From NCBI GenBank assembly GCA_900552235.1, contig URYZ01000013.1:1-21442 (forward strand): DNA of 21,442 nt, given 5' to 3'. Source of the DNA: an uncultured Mycoplasmatota bacterium (GTDB lineage: Bacteria; Bacillota_I; Bacilli_A; RF39; UBA660). Positions 1-6,952 of the stretch are shown here, one piece after another; position 1 is the stretch's first letter, and every line of letters begins with the position of its first letter. Under the pieces are notes generated by a model. It did not search any database. It was not told the origin of the DNA and was given only the letters and a program-made list of their open reading frames with translations. Both the position numbers and the translations under genes were made by a program.

Positions 1-19
1 TTATAATACATATTTTATA

Positions 20-53
20 AAAATAAAAGAGTATTGAACTTTGTCAACACTCT
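20..53 (-). terminator. Rho-independent terminator of tmcAL
   Basis: Read on the minus strand, a stem of 5 + 4 bp (28-32 with 49-53, 34-37 with 44-47, one mismatch between) closes a 6-nt loop and is followed by a T-rich run (27 down to 20). It sits 8 nt beyond the tmcAL stop codon. Confidence 0.7.
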
Positions 54-60
54 GAACCAA

Positions 61-1179
61 TTATTTAATTATAATTGGTTTTTCTAATTCTTTTTTTATT
101 AAAGCATCATCATTTACTAAAATACTATAAATACATGTTACTTTATATTCAATATTTAAATTATTATCATTTATATTTTTATAACTTGTAATAAGAGGTA
201 TATTAATATCTTTTTTAATTTCTTTTAAATAAGTTTTTCCTATAGTATTAAATCCTAACACTCTTATATAAGTAACATCAATATCTTTAGCATCTTCTTT
301 AGTAAAAGAAGTTAAAATATGAATAAACATTCTATTTATTTTATTGTAAGTATATCTTTTTGTTTTAATATTAAATATGAAATCATCAATAGTTTTAGAT
401 TTATTTATATAATTTATAAGTCTATTTTCTATTCCTTCATCTACTGTTTGATATGTATTTAAAATATCTTTATCAGCATTTATTTTATATTTTAAATAAC
501 TAAAAATATTAATATTTTTATAGATATATTTATATGTATCATTAGGTACATATTTTTTAATTGATTTATTCTTCTTTATTAAATTTCTTATGGAAGTGGC
601 GCTTGTTATATTAGATTTAATATTAATATCATGATAATTATTTGTTCTTTTGATACTAATTGGCGTTATATTATAATTATTTTTTATAATTTGTTTTATA
701 TACGATATAGCAAGTAAATCATTAGGAGAAGATACTTTAGAACTTAAAGCTTTTGACATGGCAGTAGGATAATTATATCCTTCATCTAAATATTTTTTTA
801 CTTCTTTATCATATGATTTATTATTTAATTGTTCTTTAGCTAAATTATATAGTAAATTTATATCGTTTGATTCACTACCAAATACTAGTTTATTTACATT
901 TAGATAATTTAATATTTTTAAAGCACCATAACTAAATACATCAGCACTTTGACTAGAAAAAACAAAAGGAAGTTCAATAACAAGATCAATACCATTTTCT
1001 AAACATATTCTAGTTTTATCCCATTTATTTAAGATAGATACTTCACCTCTTTGAAGAAAGGAAGTGGATATTACTGCCACTATAATACTATTAGGATACA
1101 TTCTTTTTATTTCTTTAATGTGATATAAATGTCCGTTATGAAACGGGTTATATTCTGCAATTACTCCAATTACATCCAT
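61..1179 (-). CDS. tmcAL: tRNA(Met) cytidine acetate ligase TmcAL (YlbM family)
   Basis: TmcAL activates acetate with ATP and acetylates the wobble cytidine (ac4C34) of elongator tRNA-Met. The N-terminus carries the nucleotidyltransferase signature GVIAEYNPFHNGH, with HNGH at residues 14-17, and a later TSATSIRNLI segment matches the family's second nucleotide-binding motif. The start is placed at 1179 rather than further upstream because AGAGGTG lies about 8 nt before this ATG and known homologues begin just before this motif; the upstream in-frame extension is hydrophobic and atypical. The product is 372 aa, slightly shorter than the roughly 400-415 aa of Bacillus homologues. It is transcribed alone, with a terminator just past its stop, and is divergent from the orphan surface-protein tail. 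Confidence 0.93.
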   Translation of the reverse strand: MDVIGVIAEYNPFHNGHLYHIKEIKRMYPNSIIVAVISTSFLQRGEVSILNKWDKTRICLENGIDLVIELPFVFSSQSADVFSYGALKILNYLNVNKLVFGSESNDINLLYNLAKEQLNNKSYDKEVKKYLDEGYNYPTAMSKALSSKVSSPNDLLAISYIKQIIKNNYNITPISIKRTNNYHDINIKSNITSATSIRNLIKKNKSIKKYVPNDTYKYIYKNINIFSYLKYKINADKDILNTYQTVDEGIENRLINYINKSKTIDDFIFNIKTKRYTYNKINRMFIHILTSFTKEDAKDIDVTYIRVLGFNTIGKTYLKEIKKDINIPLITSYKNINDNNLNIEYKVTCIYSILVNDDALIKKELEKPIIIK

Positions 1180-1206
1180 AAAATTACACCTCTTTTTTCT
1201 TTTAAT

Positions 1207-1235
1207 ATAATACCATAAAAATAAAATGTTGAAAA
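1207..1235 (-). promoter_or_regulatory. Probable tmcAL promoter (extended -10)
   Basis: On the minus strand a weak -35 (TTTTCA, 1235-1230) is followed after 17 nt by TATTAT (1212-1207) preceded by TGG, which gives an extended -10. It lies 27 nt upstream of the chosen ATG. Confidence 0.4.
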
Positions 1236-1439
1236 GTGCAAAGAAAAATATTGACATGGGAGGGTATATTATATAATAGCCTTGCGTTCAGTATCATTTC
1301 AATTGGAGGTGTTGGAAACTTTATGCGTTATGTTTATGGAGACTTACTTGCTGTCAGTCCAGTCCTTTATCTAACATCTTCTGCTAAAATTACTGGTGGA
1401 TCTGGAACTTTAAGTTCACCATACACACTTGGTTTATAA
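1236..1439 (+). pseudogene. Orphan C-terminal tail of a surface/pilin-like protein
   Basis: The reading frame encodes 67 aa. From about residue 15 it reads as the end of a larger exported protein: an AVSPVLYLTSSAKITG stretch followed by GSGTLSSPYTLGL. From memory, tails of the type [V/S]RPVxYLKS...KITGGxGTxxxPY occur at the C-termini of large surface or pseudopilin-like proteins in uncultured Bacilli; this needs a database search. There is no signal peptide, no ribosome binding site at the nominal ATG at 1236, and the frame runs through the -35/-10 hexamers, so the first ~14 codons are unlikely to be real coding sequence. The 3' end keeps a clean terminator. Best read as a decayed or recombined gene fragment; function of this copy is doubtful. 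Confidence 0.6.
1251..1277 (+). promoter_or_regulatory. Consensus promoter hexamers ahead of the orphan tail
   Basis: A perfect TTGACA (1251-1256) and a perfect TATAAT (1272-1277) are present, but the spacer is only 15 nt, shorter than the usual 16-18. No intact gene follows, only the surface-protein tail. It could be the surviving promoter of a lost gene or a coincidence in AT-rich DNA. Confidence 0.4.
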
Positions 1440-1464
1440 GATGAGTATTAATATTCATCTTTTT
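1438..1464 (+). terminator. Terminator after the surface-protein tail
   Basis: An AAGATGA / TCATCTT stem with a self-complementary GTATTAATAT centre is followed by a run of T (1460-1464). It begins at the stop codon of the orphan tail, suggesting that the fragment was moved or preserved together with its native 3' end. Confidence 0.65.
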
Positions 1465-1490
1465 AAATATAAAAATATTTAATTATTTTC

Positions 1491-1519
1491 TTCATTTTTA
1501 ATGTAATATTTGATAAAAT
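1491..1519 (+). promoter_or_regulatory. Probable promoter of the xerD operon
   Basis: TTCATT (1491-1496), a 17-nt spacer, then TAAAAT (1514-1519) preceded by TGA (extended -10). It lies 27 nt before the xerD ATG. Confidence 0.4.
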
Positions 1520-1546
1520 AATATATGTAATAAGTAAGGTGTTAAT

Positions 1547-2470
1547 ATGGAAGATAAAAGAAATTATTTATTTTATGATTATATTAAAGATTATATTGAT
1601 TATACTAAATATGAAAGAAAGTTAAGTAAAGAAACTAGTAAGAATTATGAATATGATTTAATGCATTTTAGTATGTTTTTAGAAGATAATAAAAATGAGT
1701 ATAATTTAAGTGATATAACTTCTATTAAACAGAGTATAATTGAAGACTACCTTAGTTATTTAAATACTAATAAAGATAGTAGAACTATAGCTAGAAATAT
1801 GACTTCTTTAAATAACTTTTTTAAGTATTTAATGATAGAAAAAGTAATTGAAGTTAACCCATGTGAATTTATTGATAGACCTAAACTTAGTAAAAAATTG
1901 CCAAATGTATTGAGTGTTGAAGAAGTTGATAAACTTTTAGATATAAAACTTAATACAAGATTTGACTATCGTAATAAAGCTATGTTAGAATTATTATATA
2001 GCAGTGGACTTAGAATAAGTGAACTTGTTAATTTAACAACTAGAGATATTGATTTTACTAATTCAATTGTCAGATGTTTTGGTAAGGGTTCTAAGGAAAG
2101 AATTGTTCCTATTAATGAGTATTCACTTTATTACATTAAGTTATACTATGACATGAGAGATACATTTTTTAAAGGTAAAGTAAATGATTATTTGTTTTTA
2201 AATAATCATGGAAAAAAGCTTACTAGACAAGGTTTTAATAAAATTCTTGATAAAATACTTGAAACATGTGATATAAATAAAGAAGTAACACCACATACGC
2301 TTAGACATTCTTTTGCAACTCATATGTTAAATGGCGGCGCTGATTTAAGAAGTATACAGATTTTACTAGGACATAGCGACATTTCTACTACAAAAATATA
2401 TACACATATTAGTAGAGAAAAGGTTAGAAAAGATTATGAAATGTACCATCCAAGAAGTAAGGAGGAATAA
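1547..2470 (+). CDS. xerD: Site-specific tyrosine recombinase XerD/XerC
   Basis: Tyrosine recombinase that resolves chromosome dimers at dif. The N-terminal core-binding (SAM-like) domain covers about residues 9-100, the catalytic domain about 120-300. The full catalytic set is visible: Arg156 (SSGLRISEL), a Lys in GKGSKER near 180, His250 and Arg253 (HTLRH), His276 (LGHSDIS) and nucleophile Tyr285 (TKIYTH). At 307 aa it is close to the normal Xer size. AAGGTG lies 7 nt before the ATG. It is 3 nt upstream of deoB, and the deoB ribosome binding site is inside the xerD end; Bacillus subtilis has the same xerD-deoB (ripX-drm) order. XerD is favoured over XerC from this context; the sequence alone does not settle which. 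Confidence 0.93.
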   Translation: MEDKRNYLFYDYIKDYIDYTKYERKLSKETSKNYEYDLMHFSMFLEDNKNEYNLSDITSIKQSIIEDYLSYLNTNKDSRTIARNMTSLNNFFKYLMIEKVIEVNPCEFIDRPKLSKKLPNVLSVEEVDKLLDIKLNTRFDYRNKAMLELLYSSGLRISELVNLTTRDIDFTNSIVRCFGKGSKERIVPINEYSLYYIKLYYDMRDTFFKGKVNDYLFLNNHGKKLTRQGFNKILDKILETCDINKEVTPHTLRHSFATHMLNGGADLRSIQILLGHSDISTTKIYTHISREKVRKDYEMYHPRSKEE

Positions 2471-2473
2471 TAT

Positions 2474-3643
2474 ATGAAATTTAACAGAGTATTTTTAATT
2501 GTTTTGGATTCTTTAGGAGTAGGAGAGGCTAGTGATGCTTTAAAATATGATGATGTTGGTAGTAATACCTTAGGACATATTAATGAAGCAAGGAATTTAT
2601 TTGTTCCTAATTTAGAAAAGTTAGGGTTTCTTGATACTTTAAAACTAAGTAATAAAAAAGACGTTGATGCTTATTATACAATAGCTAGCACTAATAATCC
2701 TGGAAAAGATACTTTAAATGGCCATTATGAAATGATGGGGATTAAAATTACTGAACCATTTAAATATTTTTATAAAGAAGGATTCCCAAAAGAATTAATA
2801 AATGAAATAGAAAGACAAACTAAAAGAAAAGTTATTGGAAATGTTGCCGCAAGTGGTACAGAAATTATCCAAGAATTAGGGGAACAGTCAATAATGGAGG
2901 GAAGTTTAATTGTTTATACTTCTCATGACTCTGTTCTTCAAGTGGCAGCTCATGAAAAAGTAATTCCAGTTGATATGTTATATAAATATTGTGAAATAAT
3001 AAGAAGAATAACAACAGATAATAAATGGAAAGTTGGAAGAGTTATTGCAAGACCATTTGTAGGAAGAAAAAAAGGTGAATTTAAAAGAACTACTGGAAGA
3101 AGGGATTTTTCTTTAAATCCACCATATAAAAGTGTTTTAAATTACTTACAAGAGCATGATTTAAGTGTTATATCTATTGGAAAAATATATGATATATTTA
3201 ATGGTCAAGGAATAACTAAAAAAATATCTTCTGGTACTAATAAAGAAGGAATTGATAAAATACTTGATATTATGGATAAAAAGTTTACAGGATTATGCTT
3301 TGCAAACCTAAATGATTTTGATTGTTTATATGGCCATAGAAGAGATGTAAATGGCTATGCTGATGCGATTGAAGCTTTGGATGTAGAAATACCTTTGATG
3401 TTAAATAAACTTAATCCAGACGATTTATTAATTATTACAGCAGACCATGGAAATGACCCAACATTTAAAGGAACAGATCATACAAGAGAATATGTACCTG
3501 TAATTGTTTATAGTAGTGTCTTTAAAGAACCTAAGCAACTTGATAAATTACCATCTTTAGCGGATGTTGGTGCTACTATTGCCGAAAACTTTAATGTGGA
3601 AAAACCTGCGATAGGAAATAGTTTTTTAAATAAACTTAAATAG
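2474..3643 (+). CDS. deoB: Phosphopentomutase
   Basis: Interconverts (deoxy)ribose 1-phosphate and 5-phosphate in nucleoside salvage; an alkaline phosphatase-superfamily enzyme using two Mn ions. Visible motifs are the N-terminal metal-binding VLDSLGVGEASDA (Asp12), the phosphoacceptor segment GKDT (Thr80) followed by NGHYEMMG, where most homologues have a Trp in place of Tyr, then NDFDCLYGHRRD and TADHGNDPTFKGTDHTRE near the C-terminus. The 389-aa length is normal. A strong GGAGG precedes the ATG, inside the end of xerD. It is followed after 13 nt by a lipoprotein gene, and the three genes probably form one transcript ending at 4093-4130. Confidence 0.96.
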   Translation: MKFNRVFLIVLDSLGVGEASDALKYDDVGSNTLGHINEARNLFVPNLEKLGFLDTLKLSNKKDVDAYYTIASTNNPGKDTLNGHYEMMGIKITEPFKYFYKEGFPKELINEIERQTKRKVIGNVAASGTEIIQELGEQSIMEGSLIVYTSHDSVLQVAAHEKVIPVDMLYKYCEIIRRITTDNKWKVGRVIARPFVGRKKGEFKRTTGRRDFSLNPPYKSVLNYLQEHDLSVISIGKIYDIFNGQGITKKISSGTNKEGIDKILDIMDKKFTGLCFANLNDFDCLYGHRRDVNGYADAIEALDVEIPLMLNKLNPDDLLIITADHGNDPTFKGTDHTREYVPVIVYSSVFKEPKQLDKLPSLADVGATIAENFNVEKPAIGNSFLNKLK

Positions 3644-3656
3644 GAGAGTAGCTAAT

Positions 3657-4091
3657 ATGAAATATGTAAAGATAATAAGTTTAATGCTTTTTGTGGTGCT
3701 TCTTGTAGGATGTGGAAGAGATTTAAATAACATAACAAGTAAAACATCATATGTAATGAATGAAAAAGCCTCAATGGATAAATTAGAAATAACACTTACT
3801 AATGCTAAATATTTAGATAATGATATTATAGAATTTGTCTTTAAAATAACTAATAATAGATCAAACTCTATTACATTAAATCCTGATAATAATTTTAAAA
3901 TATATAATTCCACAAATGCTCAAATACCTAATATTTATACAAATGATAGTAATATAATAAAATCTAAAGATACAATGAATTATACATTACAATATAATAT
4001 TAAAAATAGAGAATTATATGAAATATTATTTTATTCAGGTATTGTAGAAAATAATATAAAGTTTACTGTTACTAATAATGATATAAAATAA
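3657..4091 (+). CDS. Small lipoprotein with DUF4352-like domain
   Basis: A 144-aa predicted membrane-anchored lipoprotein. The N-terminus is a short lysine-containing region, a hydrophobic stretch and the lipobox LVGC, with the lipidated Cys at 19. The rest (about 38-142) is an all-beta-looking domain: LEITLTNAKYL, then FVFKITNNRSNSI and MNYTLQYNIKN. This pattern resembles the DUF4352 immunoglobulin-like fold common in Firmicute lipoproteins; the assignment is by pattern only. GGAGAG precedes the ATG. It is the last gene of the xerD-deoB transcript. No specific function can be given. Confidence 0.75.
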   Translation: MKYVKIISLMLFVVLLVGCGRDLNNITSKTSYVMNEKASMDKLEITLTNAKYLDNDIIEFVFKITNNRSNSITLNPDNNFKIYNSTNAQIPNIYTNDSNIIKSKDTMNYTLQYNIKNRELYEILFYSGIVENNIKFTVTNNDIK

Positions 4092-4092
4092 G

Positions 4093-4130
4093 GAAAACGG
4101 CTAAATAATGTCGTTTTCTTTATTCATTTT
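4093..4130 (+). terminator. Terminator of the xerD-deoB-lipoprotein operon
   Basis: Perfect 7-bp stem GAAAACG (4093-4099) / CGTTTTC (4112-4118) with a 12-nt loop, followed by a T-rich tract. It starts 1 nt after the lipoprotein stop codon. Confidence 0.8.
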
Positions 4131-4293
4131 ATCAAATAATAGCAAATATTTAAAAAAATTATTATTATACTATATTTTATTGTTTACACCTTATTTGTAA
4201 ATTTTTTAAAATACTTATGGTTGATTTTGGAAATTTATGTTATTTTATGTTATATTAAAATTGCAGTAAAGAAAGAGAGTAGGGAGTTGTTTA

Positions 4294-4497
4294 ATGGATA
4301 GTAATAATGGTTTTGCAATATTTATACTAATAATTTTTGGAATTATTGTTGTTAGTTTTATCTGGTACGCTATTTATTCTATTAAAATAAAAATATTTTT
4401 TGATGGTTTAGAACGTGCTTTAAGAAATGCTAGAACTGTTACTGATTGTAAGTATATTATTGTTCGTGATAATAATATTGATAAAAATAATTTTTAA
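4294..4497 (+). CDS. Small single-pass membrane protein, unknown
   Basis: Not recognised. A 67-aa product with one strongly hydrophobic segment (about residues 8-29) followed by a short basic patch (KIKIFFDGLERALRNAR) and a polar, Asn/Asp-rich tail. GTAGGGAG sits 7-8 nt upstream of the ATG, a good ribosome binding site, which is the main reason to accept it as real. It is preceded by about 200 nt of non-coding AT-rich DNA and followed by a second tiny membrane protein about 90 nt further on. No toxin, holin or bacteriocin family could be assigned. Confidence 0.55.
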   Translation: MDSNNGFAIFILIIFGIIVVSFIWYAIYSIKIKIFFDGLERALRNARTVTDCKYIIVRDNNIDKNNF

Positions 4498-4588
4498 AAC
4501 GTTGTAATATCTTTCCTAGATGAGTTCTTATAGGATAGTCGGGAGAAATGTAATTTTTAATTTTTTAAAGAGAGTAGAGATTATAATT

Positions 4589-4765
4589 ATGAATGAATTT
4601 GCTGATATGGTTAGTAAAGAAGTAAGATGTTCTTTAGCTAATGACTTTTGGTCTAAAATTTCATGTGGTGATTATGTTGAATTGTATTTAGTAATAATAA
4701 TAATTTTATTATTTACTTTAATTTTTACAATTTTTGTTAAATTATTAAGTGATAAAAATAATTGA
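4589..4765 (+). CDS. Second small membrane protein, unknown
   Basis: Not recognised. From the ATG at 4589 it gives 58 aa: a soluble N-terminal part with two Cys (about 14 and 26), then one transmembrane segment (about 33-53) and a short LLSDKNN tail. The frame is open further upstream to an ATG at 4520, but GAGAGTAGAGA lies just before 4589, and almost the same AGAGAGTAG block precedes the neighbouring small gene, so 4589 is preferred. It has the opposite layout to its neighbour (membrane segment at the C-terminus rather than the N-terminus). The pairing suggests related roles; this is speculative. Confidence 0.5.
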   Translation: MNEFADMVSKEVRCSLANDFWSKISCGDYVELYLVIIIILLFTLIFTIFVKLLSDKNN

Positions 4766-4891
4766 TAAGCTTGTAAAGTTTATGTTATAGTGTAGGCGTT
4801 GGAAGTGGTTTAGGTATTTAAATTACTGTAAAAACGGATCTAATAAGAAGTTGACATAATATCAATTATACGAATTTATATATTATATAAT
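4766..4891. other. Non-coding gap with slightly GC-richer pocket
   Basis: No convincing reading frame on either strand. The stretch 4792-4840 contains GC-richer blocks (GTGTAGGCG, GGAAGTGG, AACGG) that stand out from the surrounding AT-rich DNA, and a TTGACA hexamer sits at 4851-4856 without a well-spaced -10. It may be decayed sequence. Confidence 0.3.
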
Positions 4892-4939
4892 AAAACAATA
4901 TAATTATGTATAAAATATACTTTATTTATATTGTTTTTT
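4892..4939. terminator. Bidirectional terminator between converging genes
   Basis: A perfect 12-bp stem (4892-4903 with 4926-4937) encloses a second small hairpin (GTATA-aaa-TATAC). On the plus strand it is followed by T residues; on the minus strand by TTTATTATA. It can serve both the small-protein pair and the ATP-grasp gene that ends at 4962. Confidence 0.65.
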
Positions 4940-4961
4940 AATTATATTAATCTATTGTAAT

Positions 4962-5993
4962 TTAATTCGAGATGGATAACTTATCATCTTTTTTAATCTC
5001 GATTGAATCTACAGGAGTCTCTTTATTTAATATTTCATCAATCAAAGGCATTATTCCTTTATTATCTTCATTATGGACATAAAATTGATAATATATATTA
5101 GGAAGGGGACTTGCTCCAATTAAAATTGGTCCATCATTCGTTATAGCAATATCCCAGCTAACATATCTTACAGTTTTAATTATTTTTGAAAGATCTTTTA
5201 CTAATGATTTAATTTCATTTATATATGGTAATTTAATATTATTTATTTTTTCTTTGGTAACTGGATGAAAGTAATAATTGTTTAAACCCCTATCACAAAA
5301 TGGATGTAGTGAAGTACCAGTTTCTATATCTATTTTATTAGTCATTCCTCCCCTTTTTAATGAATCTACGATAGAGTTATTGCCTAAATTTAAATTTATG
5401 GAAATTATATATGTAATATCATTATACAAAATTGTTACCACAGTTACTCTATTTATACTTTTACTATATAATTTATTTAAATAATTATGTTGTTTTATAA
5501 CCTCTTCTACTAAAAGTAAATCTTTATCTTTTAAATAGTTATATAATTCTTTTATACTATAGTCCCCTACTTTTATTTTTTCTATTCTTTTTCCTTCAGT
5601 ATTATCATTAGGTTTAGCTATAATATAATCCATATTTTTTATAAAACATTCAAACTCATTGTAATTTTTTCTATTAATAAACATCCATTTTCTTTTTAAA
5701 TAATCACCGAAAACCTCATTAAATTCATTTTTATTTTCAAATATATGTAGTTTACTATAATCATTTAATTTATTTGTTAAAATAAGATTTTTACCGCTTG
5801 TAAGAATAGTTTTTCTTTCTTTATTATTAAGTAAATACATACTAAACATTTTATAATCATTTAAATTAGCTTTATATTTTATTTTACAAAATAATATATC
5901 AATTAATAAATATAATTTTCCTATGTAATACTTATTATTAATATAACTTATAACATTATTTAATTTTTTATAATTTTTTTTAATATTATCCAT
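4962..5993 (-). CDS. Sugar-transfer-type ATP-grasp protein, active site eroded
   Basis: Clear paralogue of the gene at 10732-11727; the two share, for example, NNKERKTILTSG against LNRKERKTILTRG and IFENKNEF against IFENKDEF. The family (sugar-transfer-associated ATP-grasp) is often found with polysaccharide and surface-layer genes. Compared with the sister, key positions are changed: the glycine-rich loop KPRNGSCGKGI becomes KPNDNTEGKRI (127-137), INTIRIVT becomes INRVTVVT (Arg lost at 184), the Arg of LRIGNN becomes Asn202, VDN becomes VDS (210-211), and the metal-binding EGN near the C-terminus becomes IGA (292-294). The frame is otherwise intact over 343 aa with AGGGGA before the ATG, so it looks like a maintained but possibly non-catalytic protein. 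A roughly 25-aa polar C-terminal extension is unique to this copy. Confidence 0.75.
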   Translation of the reverse strand: MDNIKKNYKKLNNVISYINNKYYIGKLYLLIDILFCKIKYKANLNDYKMFSMYLLNNKERKTILTSGKNLILTNKLNDYSKLHIFENKNEFNEVFGDYLKRKWMFINRKNYNEFECFIKNMDYIIAKPNDNTEGKRIEKIKVGDYSIKELYNYLKDKDLLLVEEVIKQHNYLNKLYSKSINRVTVVTILYNDITYIISINLNLGNNSIVDSLKRGGMTNKIDIETGTSLHPFCDRGLNNYYFHPVTKEKINNIKLPYINEIKSLVKDLSKIIKTVRYVSWDIAITNDGPILIGASPLPNIYYQFYVHNEDNKGIMPLIDEILNKETPVDSIEIKKDDKLSISN

Positions 5994-6061
5994 AGATATA
6001 TCCCCTATTCTTTATTTAAAGATATAATAAGAAAAGAGTATAATTTGTCGTATTTTAATTT

Positions 6062-6097
6062 AAATAAAAAAAAATACAGAAAATAATTTTCTGTATT
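6062..6097 (-). terminator. Terminator of the HTH regulator gene
   Basis: Perfect 11-bp inverted repeat (6073-6083 with 6087-6097) with a 3-nt loop and, on the minus strand, a run of nine T. The stem overlaps the stop codon of the regulator. Confidence 0.88.
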
Positions 6098-6854
6098 AAA
6101 ATTTTCTTGACATGATTTCTGCTATTTTTTCAAATACTTCTTTAGCATTACTTTCATTAATTGAAGTATAACCAAGTTCATTTAAAGCTTGAGTCTTGAA
6201 TGAATTTAATTCTTGCGTTCTACCTAATTTTTCTTCTTTTTTACTTGCTATTTCTTGTTCAAACATTTTATGTGTTTCAATTACTTTACTACGAGATGCT
6301 CTACCATTTGAATAAAGGTTCATTGCAGAATATAATATTCCTTCAAAAGTGTATTGTTTATCTTCATTATATATATATTCAAGTGGATCAACTAAACAAT
6401 TAGATTTAGCCATATACGCTAAGAAATACTTTAATTCTTCAAGTTGGTCCATTGTTTGTAAGAAATAGAATAAGTATTTTAAAGTATTATAACCATTTTC
6501 TTTATCATCTTCTAATTTTTCTTTTAAAAGTCCAATGATATCTGATAATAAAGCTTGTTCTTTTTTATTTAAACCACTTAAATTATTTAAATCTTTATTT
6601 AATATATTATCATCATTATCTAATTTTGTTTCAATTTGTTCGATAAAAGTTTTATCTACTTTTATTTTTTTTAGTTCGCTTTCTTTTTCTACTCCAAATA
6701 AACTAAGTAATTTATTTAATTTATCTTTAGGAAGTTCATCAAGAGATTTAAAACCTAAATAATTATATAACATTTGTCTTGATACTCCTAGATATTTAGC
6801 AACATTTACTTTAGATAATCCACATTCATTTATAAGTCTATTTATTTCATTCAT
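6096..6854 (-). CDS. HTH (XRE-like) DNA-binding protein with unknown C-terminal domain
   Basis: A 252-aa protein whose first ~55 residues form a helix-turn-helix: LSKVNVAKYLGVSRQMLYNYL, with VSRQMLYNYL as the recognition helix, followed by a DELPKDKLNKLLSLFGV helix pair. The remaining ~190 residues are charged and helical (KKEQALLSDIIGLLKEKLEDDKENG, then YLFYFLQTMDQLEELKYFLAYM) and match nothing I recognise. The ribosome binding site is near-perfect (AGGAGGA). It has its own strong promoter and a strong terminator, so it is a single-gene unit downstream of gatD. No target operator was identified; autoregulation is possible but not shown. Confidence 0.75.
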   Translation of the reverse strand: MNEINRLINECGLSKVNVAKYLGVSRQMLYNYLGFKSLDELPKDKLNKLLSLFGVEKESELKKIKVDKTFIEQIETKLDNDDNILNKDLNNLSGLNKKEQALLSDIIGLLKEKLEDDKENGYNTLKYLFYFLQTMDQLEELKYFLAYMAKSNCLVDPLEYIYNEDKQYTFEGILYSAMNLYSNGRASRSKVIETHKMFEQEIASKKEEKLGRTQELNSFKTQALNELGYTSINESNAKEVFEKIAEIMSRKF

Positions 6855-6886
6855 ATAATATATTCCTCCTAGTACTATCTAATATT

Positions 6887-6914
6887 ATTGTATCATTTAT
6901 GTAAATAATGTCAA
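6887..6914 (-). promoter_or_regulatory. Promoter of the HTH regulator
   Basis: On the minus strand: TTGACA (6914-6909), 16-nt spacer, TACAAT (6892-6887) preceded by TGA (extended -10). It lies 32 nt upstream of the start codon, in the gap after gatD. Confidence 0.65.
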
Positions 6915-6923
6915 GCGATAAGT

Positions 6924-6952
6924 AAACTAATGATTTGATTTTTCATTAGTTT
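6924..6952 (-). terminator. Hairpin at the gatD 3' end
   Basis: Perfect 10-bp stem AAACTAATGA (6924-6933) / TCATTAGTTT (6943-6952) with a 9-nt loop, overlapping the last codons and stop of gatD. The following minus-strand sequence is only weakly T-rich, so it may be a leaky terminator or a 3'-end stabilising hairpin rather than a strong stop. Confidence 0.4.

Noticed and set aside
1236..1278. N-terminal codons of the orphan tail as a true gene start
   Set aside because: They overlap promoter hexamers and have no Shine-Dalgarno; only the part after about 1279 looks like protein.
1547..2470. Phage or integron integrase as alternative identity of the recombinase
   Set aside because: Length, motif spacing and the deoB neighbour fit chromosomal XerD, and no att repeats, phage or cassette genes were seen.
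3626..3913. 95-aa minus-strand reading frame opposite the lipoprotein gene
   Set aside because: Mirror of a well-supported lipoprotein with lipobox and ribosome binding site; no ribosome binding site or family features of its own.
4785..4860. Possible small structured RNA in the GC-richer pocket
   Set aside because: No conserved motif or long stem could be drawn, and its TTGACA lacks a properly spaced -10.
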